NCBI GenBank assembly: GCA_014529385.2
Contig: CM043947.1
Location: 117,722,087 to 117,786,086, forward strand
Direction of reading: 5' to 3'
From: Adiantum capillus-veneris
Taxonomy: Eukaryota; Streptophyta; Polypodiopsida; Polypodiales; Pteridaceae
Length of the DNA stretch: 64,000 nucleotides
Shown: positions 43,531 through 56,330 of the stretch, in pieces
How positions within the stretch are numbered: the stretch's first letter is position 1
How the letters are laid out: every line of letters starts with the position of its first letter
Position numbers and translations under genes: made by a program
The notes under the pieces: generated by a model
What the model was told of the DNA's origin: nothing
Databases searched by the model: none
The model's input: the letters and a program-made list of their open reading frames with translations, nothing else

Positions 43531-45942
43531 CAATCAAGTGAGCACGTCTACAATGCCGATACTCATGTGTAATCGATGTGGCATAGATCATTTGATTGCC
43601 CAATGTCCAAATAATCCAAATGCATCGAAGATCATGCCATTAAACTTGATTGAAGTACACCCGTGGAGCCATCACCAAGTACACCCGTGGTACCAGTAAA
43701 TGTACTCAGACGATCGATGTTCCAAAAAAAAATAAAAATTCTTGAGGAAAGAGACACGACATCAATTGCCCAATCTCAAAAAAAGAAGAAAACACGAAGA
43801 AAGAGATCGCAAAAAGCAGCGAAGTCAGACCCCAGTTCAAAGACCAACATAGGGACTGGTGACGGCCCCGTATATATGAATGACGCTGAAGAAGATTCTG
43901 ATTCTGGTGAAACCATGGAGACCAAAATGACCACTAACATAGAAACCAACAAGGAAGATCTTCATGAGCCACAATGGCCAGGATCCAAAAAGAAGATAGG
44001 AACTTACCCAAACCCTACATAGGAGATTGAGCGAGTCAAGCAATTAAGGAGTTTGGTAGAAGATACCCAAAGGGATCTAGAACCAGCACCTAGGAAGATC
44101 CAGATTACAGACACTGTGTTCCCTACGCAACAGCAACCTCACCAAGTCCATAGACCCTTGGACATACCTAGTGTCATCCAAGAAGAAAGTGACTTAAATT
44201 CATGGGAAAGTGCGCGTACTCACTTCTTGATGGAAAGAATGTTTACAGAGGGGCTACCTGATCCTATCAAAGAAATGGAGATCCCATCTTCCCCACGTCA
44301 AGGGACTCAAGGCCAAAAGGTACCGTTAAACATTGCCAAATTGATGGATTTCATGTCTTCGGAAGTTAGAACCACCATCATGTCCAAACTGTATAAAGAC
44401 CCCGAGCTAGTCTCAGCCCTTCGAGCCTTCCTCAATGGAGAACTGAAGTTTGGGCTACCACAATGTGCACAGATGGATGGAGCTGGGGAGATGCCAACGG
44501 AGGAGGAACACTTAGATCCACAACCCAACCTAGATGAGAACCTCATTATAGAAATACCTGTTAACAAGTTGGGACAATACTTTGAGGGTGATGAATCCAA
44601 TGCGACCATACCAATCACTACTAAGGGATTAGCTGTGAAGGGAATCCTTGATGGTGGCGCTGGGGTTAGCATTGTGACTAAAAATTGTTGGGAAACTATG
44701 GGAAGACCTCACCTTGCGACCACAACCATAGTAGTGAAGATGGCCAATGGGTCTATTGTTAAACCTATTGGGATGCTAAAAGATCTCAAGATCAAGGTCT
44801 TTGGACATAAAATAAGGATTACCTTTATTGTTATGGATTTCTCCAAGCACACTATGGCATCGGAGATGATCTTAGGACGTCCTTTCATGAGGGAAGCAAA
44901 AATGGTGCATGACTGGTCTAAAAACCATGTCTACTTGCAGTTCCAAGATTCTATCATTCGAGTGGATCTTGTGACTGGTCGAGCACATCCCTTAGGAAAC
45001 AAGTTTATAATTGATCATCGATCTGACACCATAGTTCACTCGGCCCCATTGCAGTATTGTTACACATGTAAAGAGGACACTGATGTTGAGGAAGATTCTC
45101 CTTATATGGATATACTACCTGGGATGACTGAGTCGGACAATGTGGATTGGGTCCACCTAGCAACAACCATAGATACTTGGGGAAACAGGGGAACGACCTG
45201 GGTAACACCTGAGGGGGATGAAATGCCCGTACCCTTAAATATGCTACAAGCAATGCATATAGCTTCTGGCAAGACTCTTCCTAATATAGCGAAAAGAACA
45301 TACAAATGGGTCCCTAAAGCTTCTTTAGCGACCATAGCCAGTGATAAAAAACAAAAGCCTTGTAAGAAACGTCCCACCCGCCCCAAGAAATGTAAAGAAA
45401 CATTGCGATGGATTCCTAAACGACTATTGGAAGCCCAAGGCTACTATCAAGGAAATGGTCAAATCTGGGTGCCAAAACGTAGATTGTGTTCTGACCTGTC
45501 ACCTGACCCATGTGAACTCAATTATGTAGCTCCAAAACGAATTGACGATTGTGGAAAGAAAAAAATCACAGAATGCTACACACCCGCTCCAGAGCTAGTT
45601 TGGGTACCGAAAAAAGAACGATTTGTTCCACCTAGCTCAAGAAGAGGGGAGTCCAATGAAGCTTCTAACTCCTCATGTAATGCATCCATAGAGGTAAAAG
45701 CTTCTCCACAGCCTCCACCTACAATAGTGGACCTCCATAAAGTTACAAAGGAATCCACACCTCCCAGTGTTCAAGAATCACCTGATGAACCACTTCAAGT
45801 TAGATCCTGGGAGAGTACCTTACCACCCTTGCAGCTCGACGAGGCACCTAAGGTAAGAGAAAACTACTGGCAAAAATCTCCACCTATTACCAACTGGAAC
45901 AATTGGTTTCAAAGGGTGACAGGCTCATTTCAAACGGTATGA
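43530..45942 (+). pseudogene. Gypsy-type gag C-terminus and aspartic protease (largely open)
   Basis: A zinc-knuckle-like CNRCGIDHLIAQC (CX2CX3HX4C, one residue shorter than usual) is near 43568. A frameshift near 43640-43690 follows, at a duplicated AGTACACCCGTGG. Then one frame runs from about 43663 to 45942 with only a TAG at 44020; the last 629 codons (44053-45942) are uninterrupted. That part contains a retropepsin domain: ILDGGAGVSIVTKNCWETMG near 44647, where D-G-G replaces D-[ST]-G, and EMILGRPFMREAKMVHDW near 44863. The C-terminal third has four W[VI]PK boxes: YKWVPKAS (45301), LRWIPKRL (45406), QIWVPKRR (45460) and LVWVPKKE (45596). RT and integrase are absent. Confidence 0.75.
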
Positions 45943-46689
45943 TCTACCCAACGAAGGGGGGAAGCAAGTGAATGACATCCACCATTCACTTGCTTCCCTC
46001 TCAACCTTCCTCCCTGACCTCTCAACCTCCCAATCTTAGGGAATGTATATATAAAGGCTTATACTCACAAAAAAAATAAAAAGAATAAAGAGCAAGAGCA
46101 ATTAGCAAACGCGTATGCACAGTAAAAGTCAAAACATTGACTCAGACCTACACATTCGCATCCGGTACACTGAAACAGAAACCTATGCCATAAAACACCT
46201 TTGATCCTCATCACTCGAGTGATGGAGGGTAGGTAGAATTAGCACGATAGGAGTGTTTCTGTTTTAGAGTTGAGTGATTAGCAAAGTTCCTTTTTCCCAC
46301 TAATGTGCCTCCTAGAGGTATTCTTTGTGTTTCCTAGTGTGTACAGGAGCGTGTTGCTGTGGTTAGGATTTGGACCTTCATGGAATCTTTCTCTCGTTCA
46401 CACTTAAGATCAAGCACGACCATCAATACACACAGGTGTTTCTTGTCCATTAGCATTGCTCCTTATCTTTTTGCATCCATGTTTGTCTGCTTTGATTGTG
46501 ATTGGTAGCATAATATTCAGCGCATTTGCTTAGTATCAAACATTTAATTCAATGTAATTTTTTGTCATAATCACTTGTTTAGGTTTAAAAATCAAGCAAG
46601 TCCGCGACTAAGCTAGTTTGACCAATTTAGGTGTTAGAGATCTTCTCTTAATACCATGGGGAATGCCTTCCTAATAATCAATGGTTACT
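45943..46689. other. No gene seen
   Basis: An inverted pair around 45963-46002 (GAAGCAAGTGAATG / CATTCACTTGCTTC) lies right after the stop codon and can form a hairpin. GTATATATAAAGG near 46044 is TATA-like. Nothing else can be supported. Confidence 0.5.
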
Positions 46690-46696
46690 TACGTTC

Positions 46697-47205
46697 TTAA
46701 TCCGATTTAGGCAGCATTGTGATTAGTTGCTCATTAACATCCTTGACACCAGTAAGGAAAGTGTCCATTTCATCTTCCTTATGCATAATCTTTGATTCCA
46801 GCTCTTTATGCAGCAAAGCAATTTTAGCCTCATTGCGGCTTGCATAAGACCTGCTAGAATATCCCAAGCATGTTTTGTACATTTCACTGAACGAATGTGA
46901 GGAGAGATAGTGCGCTTCACAGACAATGCAATCAATGCATGAGCCTATGCATCTCTTACATCCCAACGAGCCTGCTCAGCTGTAGGAAAAATAGCCCTGA
47001 CAGCAGCAACCCTAGCAGCAAAACTTGAGCATCCTCAACATCGCATGCATCCACAGTACCAGGATGTACATCAATGCCCTGCACAATGTTCCAAAATCCC
47101 TTTGATATAAGTACATGTTGCATCATGTAAGCCCACATAGGGTAATTTGTCCCACCCAATCTGTCCTCAATAGCAAACATCTTGAACACATCTGTGTTGT
47201 TATTA
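46697..47205 (-). pseudogene. Copia gag fragment
   Basis: The start is ATG near 47205 (MANNNTDVFKMFAIEDRLGG), parallel to MADNNTDVFKMF at 11101. It contains NYPMWAYMMQHVLISKGFWN, so the tryptophans that are stops in the 11101 copy are intact here. A frameshift near 47000 is followed by TKHAWDILAG and ELESKIMHKEDEMDTFL in shifted frames. Confidence 0.85.
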
Positions 47206-47546
47206 GCCATGGAATTGTGAAAACTGTTCGAAATGAGGAGAAACTGAGTGAGACCAACACGTGCTATATAGCAAAACCCACGGTAGACTGTATGGGACCT
47301 GTTATGCAGTAATTGGCACTGACAGAATTTTTGCACAAAATGACAAAATTGCCTGTGGTGACCTAGTTGAAGTGGAAACGGAGGTCAAAATGAGTCCGAA
47401 ATGAAATTTTGAGTAGACCATGCTCTATGAGCTTACCCAAAATTTTTGTCGACTTGCTGACGGTCGCCAAAGCTCATTGAAATTTGAGAAAACGAGCAGA
47501 GGTGTTCTCGCGACATTGGAGACTAAGCCCGGGAGGACATGACCTG

Positions 47547-47774
47547 CTCTGATATCAATTGTTGAAATTAGGGTTGCAGGGAAATGCACACAACTTGGAG
47601 AAGATGAAGGAATCTCAAGGCACACAAGAGTTTATTACTTAGTGTGCAATGGAAAGATAGATAGCCATATATACAATGCACGGGGGAAAAAACCTCCAGC
47701 TAGTGAGGGGAAAAAATGCCCGGACAGTCCTAAGTGTGTTCACACACTTCACTACCACATGTATATGGATATAA
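47547..47774 (-). repeat. Copia 5' LTR and primer-binding site (minus strand)
   Basis: The LTR 47560-47774 is the inverted counterpart of 10612-10840; its first bases (minus) are mutated. The primer site reads TGATATCAGAGC at 47558 to 47547, with one change from the consensus. Confidence 0.87.
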
Positions 47775-47775
47775 T

Positions 47776-49130
47776 CCCTGATCTCCAAAGGTAACTAAAA
47801 CTAATTGTATCCAGAGAAAAGATCACCCATAGAGTAAATAGATCTACTTACAAAGGCCTTGGCAAATTCATCCACAATTGGGCCAATACCCACAATGGAG
47901 ATTGTTACCTTGTCAACCAATTGCATATCCTGTATGAACCTTAAATAACCATTTTTCTTCGGAACAGTGAACCACCGATTGGAGTATGGCTCATATGATG
48001 GCTCCAAAATACCCATATGTATCTGCCCATTGAGCAAATTAATAAGCTTTGGCAAGTGATTAGGAACTGGAATGTGATGTAAGTTCCATGGCATGTGAGG
48101 AACAATGAATATAACCATAGGCAAAACAACACTTGGATTCATACACCCAATCTCGCTTGGCTCAAAAGAAAAAAATTTATCGTGCTTTTTGAGCATATCT
48201 TGAAAGCATTTGATCTCCTCTTTGTTGAGAAAAACATCCTCTTTGATCGTCAGCTGCTCGAATGTCTCCTTGGTAAACTTATGTCCAATGTTTCATTTTT
48301 GAGTATAGGCTGTTGAGAGGCTTCCTTGATCACCCCATCACTTCCTTTAGGTAGAGATGTAGCCACTGGTCTCAATTTCTTTGCAACTATCGTGTACTTC
48401 GTCTCTACTTGTGCTTCAATTGCTTTACCGAAATCATCCTCAATGTGCATAAGTGCCTCATATATGTACAATTCTTTATACATGTCCATTGAGTGGACCT
48501 TAACAATTACAATTCCACTTTGTAACTTGTATTGCCTGATCTCCTCAAGCTATGACATAGTATCTATATAAGATACCTCTTCAAAGATCCCTGAAATCAC
48601 ATCATCTGGTTCCAACACATCACATACCTGTAATTCACTTTGGATACTTGAAACATATTGCTTCTCCCACTTCTTGTAAGACATTGAACCTTCAGATGTT
48701 AACCCCAAAAACCCTGAACAGAAAGTTTCTCTTTGCGAGAACTTCTCCATACTTGTACCACCAAAGTCCCGCTTTATATTGGCACCCCGAGAAAATCCTG
48801 AGCAAACTTGTGTTCTTTAAACTCCTTACGTATCTTTGGTAATGGATGATCTTGTAAATTGTCTTTTTTCCTGGCATGGTCAACACATACAGTAAATAAT
48901 TGAACCAATTTATTAACATCTCGGCTCCGAACCCTGGCATAGGCCGAGCCATCATCTAGCACCTTTGTCTCCATACAACGATAATGTAGGGATGTCCCAA
49001 ACTCAGTGGATATGAGGAATGCTCTTGTACAAAAAATTTTCCCTCATAACAGACATCTCCTACAGTTACCTTAACATTTGTATATGCACCATAGAGATCT
49101 CCTAGAAGCATGTTGGTAGCTCAAATCCAC
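47776..49130 (-). pseudogene. Gypsy protease end and RT start (fragment)
   Basis: The minus-strand reading from 49120 gives a protease C-terminal part (YGAYTNVKVTVGDVCYEGKF, then SSYPLSLGHPYI). Next come METKVLDDGSAYARVRSRDV (48974) and an acidic linker. RT begins at 48196 with GILEPSYEPYSNRWFTVPKK and NGYLRFIQDMQLVDKVTI, ending near SIYSMGDLFSGYN. It is cut there by the copia fragment. It belongs with the gag pieces at 52.6-54.2 kb, from which it is separated by unrelated DNA. Confidence 0.75.
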
Positions 49131-49339
49131 CAACCGTTGGAGAGGGGGAAAGGGGAACACACCCAGTACACAACACAATGCCTCACTATAGCCCAGGGTA
49201 TACACAGTGCCCCAATCCACTAGAGTTCACCTTCAAAACTTGACACTTGCACACAACCATACGCACACACACCTTGCAATGCACCAGATAGACTCAATCA
49301 CTCTGCTATGCTCAATTCACAACCTTCCACACACACACA

Positions 49340-49341
<2 letters not shown>

Positions 49342-49402
<61 letters not shown>
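49342..49402. repeat. (CT)n microsatellite
   Basis: About 30 CT units, flanked by ACAC-rich DNA. Confidence 0.96.
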
Positions 49403-49404
<2 letters not shown>

Positions 49405-52400
49405 CACAACAAATTTTGGGGGGGCACACACACCAACACACACTCGAAAACACACGCACACAAGCAGAGAAGAGAAGGGGAAAGGGGGAATGACACCGAG
49501 AGACATTAGTGAATAGCCTTCTCGCATATGAAACACCATATACAACCAACACATTGCCGGCATGAACCTTGGCAAAATCTCAACATGCCAAAAAGCCTAA
49601 TCACAAAAGGCTCCAAGAGCCAGAAGCAACCTTGGCCAAAAGACCCAAAAAAAATCACGTTTACATTCTTTTATAGGGGGAACTAAACCCAAAAAAAGAA
49701 AAATTGAGATCTGCTTTAGCTCGTGAAATTCGATTTCAGCTCCTTTTAGAATTAGCTTTGCATTGCTAGCACTTGGCATAGTCCATTTTGGCAAACTTTG
49801 CATGTCGCACACCTCTTTCCTTTGTCCGCTCAATTTGACCGCCCGGCTTCCCTTGCATTATTCTTTGGGAGTGCCCTCTAGACCTTTGAACACCTCCCTT
49901 CCCTCTCTTATTTGATCGGCCCTTGTGGCGGGCGGGACTGCCCCTTTGAAGTGCTTAGGACGTCTCTCTCTCTTTCACGCTTCACTGGCAATGCCCCCTG
50001 TCGTGGGATCCTCTCCTTGAAGTGGCCCTTTGATTGTGCCCCGAAATGACTCTCTCTCACTGTTGCGGGACCCATCCCCTTAGTGAGAAATAGCGACATC
50101 GCTATTGGGGGAGGGTCGACTTTAAGCTTCAAAAGAAGGGCCTCATGGGCGCGGGCACGAGCTCTGCCAGGCCGCCACATCATCATACTGCACAAAGTTG
50201 TCGCCTCCCAGTGCGCACCATCGGTGCATGGCTGCAAGAGGCCAAAACCACCACGCCACCCACACGAGCCAGCGCGCAACCTCAGCAGCACCCAACAGGC
50301 ACCACAACCTCACAACAAGAGAGCTCTCTCTTTCTCGTCACCACAGAAGACAAGGGGGACACACCCCAACTCATATACTCTAGAATCCGGCCACAGTTCC
50401 CTTTATTTCTCTACCATGTGGCAGCCTCTTGTCCAATGTCCCCCATGCCTTTAACAAAATGCAAAAAAAAAAAAGCCTGCCTACTGTCACCCGACGACCC
50501 ATTTACCAAGTTGTAAAACTCGGTCGCAAGCTCACTATGTTGAGTCTGATTTCATTCGACCTTGTCGCACTTCAAAATTCCCCGAGCCCTTGGATCGAGG
50601 CCGTAAAAATGCCAAATTTCATTTGCAAGCAACTCCGGACAAATGCACCAATCTTCCGACTGCTTTAACTGTTTGCTCCGGGCTCGTTTGATGTGTAGTC
50701 AACTCCTACTAGCTCCATACATTGCACAACATCTCCTCAAACTCTGTCGCAATCCAAAAACCACCAAATGGAACGACTCCGCATGTGGTCCAACCTAGCC
50801 CCTGACAAAACTTCAATTGGCCATATCTTGCAATCCGTAGCTTTGATTTGCAATCTAAAACAGATATGCTCCATAAATCAAGCACTACACAACTATACAC
50901 TTGTTAGCGGGTTCGCCGCGACGGACGATGGAGCACATCGAGAACATAGACCAACAAATTGTCAATCCGAGGACGTATCTGACCCGACTAGGGCATGGAG
51001 GCAATCTGTGGGTTGTCAACCTTGACCTAGACACTAACAACACTCTACAGTCACTAATCCTACCACACACTACCATAAAGCAAAGAAACAGACAACGCAT
51101 CTTACGAAACACTACAAGCTCGAAACAGTCTCAAATCATATCGGAATGACTCGAAATTGGAGGGCAAGACTCACAAGGACATATCCTATATGGCCAAACA
51201 CCTAAACCTTGAAAACCATAACTGTAAGACCTCTAATCGCTGTCGCGATAGGCTCAAAACAGTAATTTCCAAAGTGTCCGGAACTGATCTACAAAGACAT
51301 CAACACGAAGAGCTTCTCGCCCTGATTCTAACGACTCTTGATCATTCAGAACGGATGTCGTTTGAGGTACTTACGACCAAATATAGCTCGTAGCAGGCGG
51401 GCTCACGATGTGGTCCTCGGCTTGCATTGCTTGCGTCGACGCGGAGAGCTCCTCGATGCTAACACGCTCCTACTCTCATATCTGCAATGTGATTAGTGTG
51501 CGCGACGGTGTGTGTGCATGAAGCTCACTACCCTGTGCTGCAGAACCCACGACTATATATTAATTGAGATAACGTGATGTGTTTTTTACAAAGCCTTAGG
51601 TTTCAGCTTATATACAAAGCCTTCAAACCTAATGTCCGGCCAAATGACCTGAATTGTCCCTAGGATTCTATAGAGCTTAATTACAAGAAACTGAGTTGGC
51701 TTTACTCATTATAAGCATCTGCGGCCAAAATACAAGTGCCGATTTAAAATATCAGGTTCCCGTAAACATTACAAAAGTGGCCGTAATGGCTCAAAATGAT
51801 AATAACGGGATATTCGATGACGTCCATGAACTCGTATCTTCATGTTGCAGCATCCATCTTCATTTTCATTACTTCATCACCATCTTCATGTGGAATCTTT
51901 ACAGAATCTTTGAGGAATTTTAATGGAATCTTTATGGAAACGTTGTTTAAAGGGCGTCCTTTCAACAACACTGACATTCACTTTGGCCACTTGTCTCCAG
52001 CTGTCCTGCTCGGCAAGAATCTGCAACACACTGAACCTTCAAAATCCAATAACTTGGAATCCGTAGCTCTGTTTGATGAGCCGTCTGGACCTGCTCTTTT
52101 AGGTCATCAAGCTCTACATTTCTAGACCCAAAAGACTACACCTTGAATCTCCTTCACTTGCTCCCCAAATTAGCCCCTTCTAGAGCCTTCTTGGCCTATA
52201 AATGGCATTAGCCATGCATCTCCACTGCTACCTGTCAATCCATGATCTTCCTAGCTGCTCCAGCCTTTTGCCATGCTTCTGCTAGCCTGCACATACCTGC
52301 CCATGCCATCTTCTATGATCGACACACTTTGGCTGTACAACCGTGGTCCACATCATTAGGCCATTTCCCCCTCTTGTGCAAGCTTTTTTCCATCAAATTT

Positions 52401-52560
52401 ATTTCTAAGCCATGGTCTACAAGTGCTAAGACCGGCTCTTCAATGTCGCCAAGCTTCACAATAGTTTCAATTTTTGCTCTTGCCCAATGAGTCCTTGAAA
52501 AGTGACTCCTGGGTATAGTTTCACTGTCTTTCTCATCATTAAAATGAACATTTCTTACCT
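49403..52560. other. Non-coding block separating two gypsy fragments
   Basis: No gene seen. The part from about 49.7 to 51.5 kb has clearly more CG dinucleotides than its surroundings, which fits a younger insertion (LTR or non-autonomous element) between the gypsy pol (47.8-49.1 kb) and gag (52.6-54.2 kb) pieces. No terminal repeats or primer site were found by eye. Confidence 0.4.
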
Positions 52561-52599
52561 AAGGTATAACGGGTTGAAACCACCACAGGCCTCAACTCT

Positions 52600-54240
52600 T
52601 CATCTTCGAGATCTTCGAATTCTTCTTCATAATCATCCAGTAGCTTCAATGTGTTGAATCATTTGGATCTTAATTGACTCTGGCTCCTGTTCACTTGGTA
52701 TTTGCTGCTTTCTTTTGATAATATCAATGATCTTCTCATGGAACTTGCACTTGGCAATTTTAAGAATATCACCCAATGTGAGCTCCAATTTACTATTAAG
52801 AATGCACTCTTCAAAGACCTTCTTTAGATTTGTCACCAAGTCAATATCAGATTTCAACTTATAAGAGGGTCCCCTGGGCTTACCTTGCTTCTTATCCTTT
52901 GGCGCCTCCTCCATGACCACTTTGGGAGCAGGCCCTTCCTCTTTCTTGCTGCTAGATCTTGTTGCCCTTTTGGAACTTTGCATCCCTTTTCCGCTTCTTT
53001 TTCACCATAGCCTCATTAACTTGAGACTTGGCAATAAATGTGTATACCGAAAGAGAATCCACCGGATCAGTCCACCCCGTGATTTCTTGAATGGAATTCC
53101 CTACTTGTTATAATTTCCCATAAGTCACCTTTCTTGGTTCTTCTCTCAAAGCATAAGGCCATAGTTGGCCCTTTGCACCTACACCTTCATCATCTCCCTT
53201 TCAGTAGACCTACAACACATTTGTGGCTGCTTCCATAAGAGCAACATTATGTTGCATTTCTTCCACTAACTTTTTCATTTCGCCCCTACCAAAGTTCAAG
53301 TGGAGCAGCTCATCTGCTGCCCTAAGGTGAATCTTCTTGTCTTTCTAGAAAACTACATTTTTTTTATAAGCTTCATCAAAGTCATCACACTCCTTAACAT
53401 ATCTATGGTCTTCATTAACGCACTGCATGGATTGATTATCCTAACCTTTGCGTGGTGGTTGCTGCTTAGGCTCAGAAGTAGACCCCTTATCAATTAATCC
53501 TTCAAGTTTTATAGCTTTTAAATTCAATTTAACTCTTGAATACCTTTCACCAATTCATTAAGAACCGGCTCCTCCACTTTGGGTACTAGTGAGGATAACC
53601 TCTCCTTAGCATCCTCTTCAACAACATCCATAACATCGGCCACAATCAGCTTGTCAACCCTCATCTGCCATTTCACAATCATATTTACCACTTTAGTGAC
53701 TATCTTCCAATCAGACGTTAATCCCAACTCACATGTTGAATCCTCCAACAATTGCACTAAACTCTTTTGAAGCCGTGGATCAGTAGCCTGGATAAATAAT
53801 TCAACCTTCTGATCCTTCATCAAATGATGTAGAGCCGAGGAGAACTGATCAAATTTTGTCTTAAATTTTCGTAGCAGCTCTTGTGCAGACAAGATTTTAT
53901 TCTTCTTCTGCACCCACCTCACAAAGCTTTGTCTGGTTACTCTCTGAGAATCTTCAAGAAAAAACTCCTCTTGTAGCGCCTTCTTGAACTCTTGCCAATT
54001 TGGTGCATGAGCCACCTAAATTTCCTTAATTCGGGCCCTAAGTTTAGGCACCACAATTAAATGAAACCCGTTTATTGCATTCCGGTGATCAATTCCATTA
54101 TCTTCCATAGCTTTCTCATAGGTGTTGCAGAATTTAATGATATCTCGGCCTTCAAACAACTACAATTTATATGTAACCATCTGTCGAGCTTTACAAATCT
54201 GCTCTTGCAGGTTTTATTTGTAAGGTCTTTGACCCGATCA
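52600..54240 (-). pseudogene. Gypsy gag (two open pieces)
   Basis: The minus-strand piece 54015-53524 is a gag-like helical domain (NWQEFKKALQEEFFLEDSQR, LLRKFKTKFDQFSSAL, then QATDPRLQKSLVQLLED). The piece 52983-52633 begins MQSSKRATRSSSKKEEG and contains YKLKSDIDLVTNLKKVFEEC and LTLGDILKIAKCKFHEKI, a conserved linker seen before protease in this gypsy type. A short piece at 54260-54072 precedes them. Frameshifts separate the pieces. Confidence 0.7.
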
Positions 54241-54289
54241 CAAGAGCACCCTTGTACCACGAAATGAATACAATGGAATAAGTTACTAT

Positions 54290-55780
54290 TTTTAGCAGTT
54301 TTCCAGATTCTATCAGTGCCATGATGTTTAGAATGTTATAAAGCTTCAAAATGTGAATTAAAATAATTTTTGTGAAAAATTTCTAAAAATAGTAAGTTTT
54401 TGGTCACCCGAACCGTCCAGTCTCGACCGTCTTGAAAATCTGCACCCGTACCCCGAATTTGAAAAAAATGCATTTTCGGACCCCGGGGGGGCTGCTAAAT
54501 ATGGCAGGTACTCAGACCCGTACGCCTTAGTTAGAGCTTAGTATAGCAATTTACGGCATCAAAATCCGACTCGTATGGCCCGTTTTAGCCTAAAACCAAT
54601 TTTTCACAAAATTGTCCGGGAGGCACTGGGGGCCCGAGGCTGTGTAGGAACAGATCCCAGCCCACTCCAGACCTGCTTTAGCAGCTAGGGGGCGCCCTCT
54701 TGCTTTGTGGGAGTCTTGGGGAAGCTGCCAAGCCTGCAACTCAGTGTGAGAGTCAGTTTACTGAGCCAACTGGACACTTGGTGGATAGGCAACTGGACTT
54801 GCCATGCAAGGACTGAGTGCTCATCCAGATGCAATTAGCAACACAAATCGATTTTCAGCCTGTAGGAGCCTATTTAAAGGCCTACACACACACACACAGA
54901 CATATATGCTCACACACACACATTGCATACTCACACACCTACACACTGGGAAGGTGCTGCCGGCACACACACAGCTTTTGAAGGAGAAGCAAGGAGGGAG
55001 GTGCTGCCGAAATTCCCATCTCGAGGATTCATTGCATCAGAAATTTAAGAGGATTCTCAGCCCCTAATCATGGTAATTATGGTTTAATTACTGCTCTTCT
55101 TAATCTCATCATTACCCACTCATAGTTCTTGTCTACTATACCTACTTTTAGCTATAATTCTCTATAGCTGCTCTCTAAGTTCTCATAGCTATACTTCATT
55201 ACATAATTATCATTCATTTATTTAATTTATTCAGCCATTCATCATCCTTAATCAAGGATTAATGCATGATTAGGAAAGATTCTCTCTCTAGGCGGTATAG
55301 TCAATAAATTGTCAGCTAGTAATAGTGTAGATTTGTCAGAATTCAATCTTTCACTACTCAATAGAGTTGTAATTAAATTATACTTAATCTTCTCCCACAT
55401 TAGATGCGATTAAGGCTGAAAATTAATCCGTCATTAGTCCAATAAGAAGAAGGTTTTTCCATCACACATACCTGCGGTCACTCTGCACCTTCATATTGCT
55501 CTAGGAAAATGAATGAGCTTGCTTACTTCATATCTTTCGTGAATCAATTAGAAAAACTATGAATTTCTTAATCATCTAAGCCAAGTAATTAACCTTAGAG
55601 TCGTTTCCCATAGGGTGGATACAAAATTACCCTTAAAAATTGCTAGGGCAAAAAGGGAAAAATCTAACCTCGTGCATAAGGAGGAGTCTTTAAATAAATC
55701 TAATCTGCCGATTGGTTTGTCATGTTACTCTTGGACCTTAGATTTTTTTTTTCAAGTCTATCATTTAAGTAGTGAGAAAA
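54290..55780 (+). repeat. LTR-like region with TATA box
   Basis: Non-coding. TATTTAAAGG at 54871-54880 is followed by AC-rich DNA and then a ~900-bp leader up to a gag-like ATG. The arrangement suggests U3-R-U5 plus leader of a plus-strand gypsy, but I found no second LTR copy and no primer site. Sequence 54415-54640 is relatively CG-rich. Confidence 0.35.
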
Positions 55781-55969
55781 ATGGCCCCGGTTAAGAGAAC
55801 TCGCTTCGGTGGAGCCCACGACCGCGAGGCGGGAACAAGCAATGTCAACGGAAAAGGAAAGGCTCCCATGGACGAGCAAATACCGACCATCTCACGGGTT
55901 ATTGACGAAGAAATGGAAGAGGTAGGTCCCAAATTCTATTCAAGTTGTTTAATTAACATTGCATATGAT
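55781..55969 (+). pseudogene. Short gag-like N-terminus
   Basis: ATG 55781 opens MAPVKRTRFGGAHDREAGTS and ends after about 60 codons. Basic N-termini of this style start many plant gypsy gags. Nothing follows in frame, so it is a fragment at best. It could also be a chance frame. Confidence 0.3.
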
Positions 55970-56214
55970 TAGTTAGGAATGAACATATCCCCGAACATGT
56001 TGGAGAAATCCGACAGAAACCTCGGCATTGAATGCATAGTACATTTAAGTATAAAGTAGGAAAGAAATGATTGATGGGTATGCTGTTTGCAAGAGGAAAG
56101 AATGTTTGCTAGGGAAAATTTAGCTCGACATGTTCATTTTATTTCCAATGTTGAATCACTCCTGACCCCCCTACTGATCACAGGGGGCAGAGTTCCTCGT
56201 TAGGGCTCTTGAAT

Positions 56215-56330
56215 CCACGACTTGATTTTTATGTGGTGGATACCCACGACTTGCTTTCTATGCGGTGGGAACCCACGTCTTGCTTTCTATGCGGTGGGAG
56301 TGTCCATGACGTGCTTTCTATGCGGTGGAC
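56215..56330. repeat. Four-copy 29-bp tandem repeat
   Basis: Units like CCACGACTTGCTTTCTATGC + GGTGG. Each begins CCAC and ends GGTGG, so every unit can form a small stem. Confidence 0.88.

Larger units (their letters stand above)
46690..47774 (-). mobile_element. Truncated copia (same family as 10612-19832)
   Basis: On the minus strand the 5' LTR (47774-47560), primer site and first ~600 bp of gag are present. The element then stops abruptly near 46690 inside gag. Confidence 0.88.

Noticed and set aside
49207-49575. Four overlapping frames over the CT microsatellite
   Set aside because: Same cause: repeat-derived Ser/Leu or Arg/Glu runs with no domain.
49908-50516. Overlapping 120-127-codon frames on both strands
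   Set aside because: A GC-rich patch without stops. The products are low-complexity and differ completely by frame.
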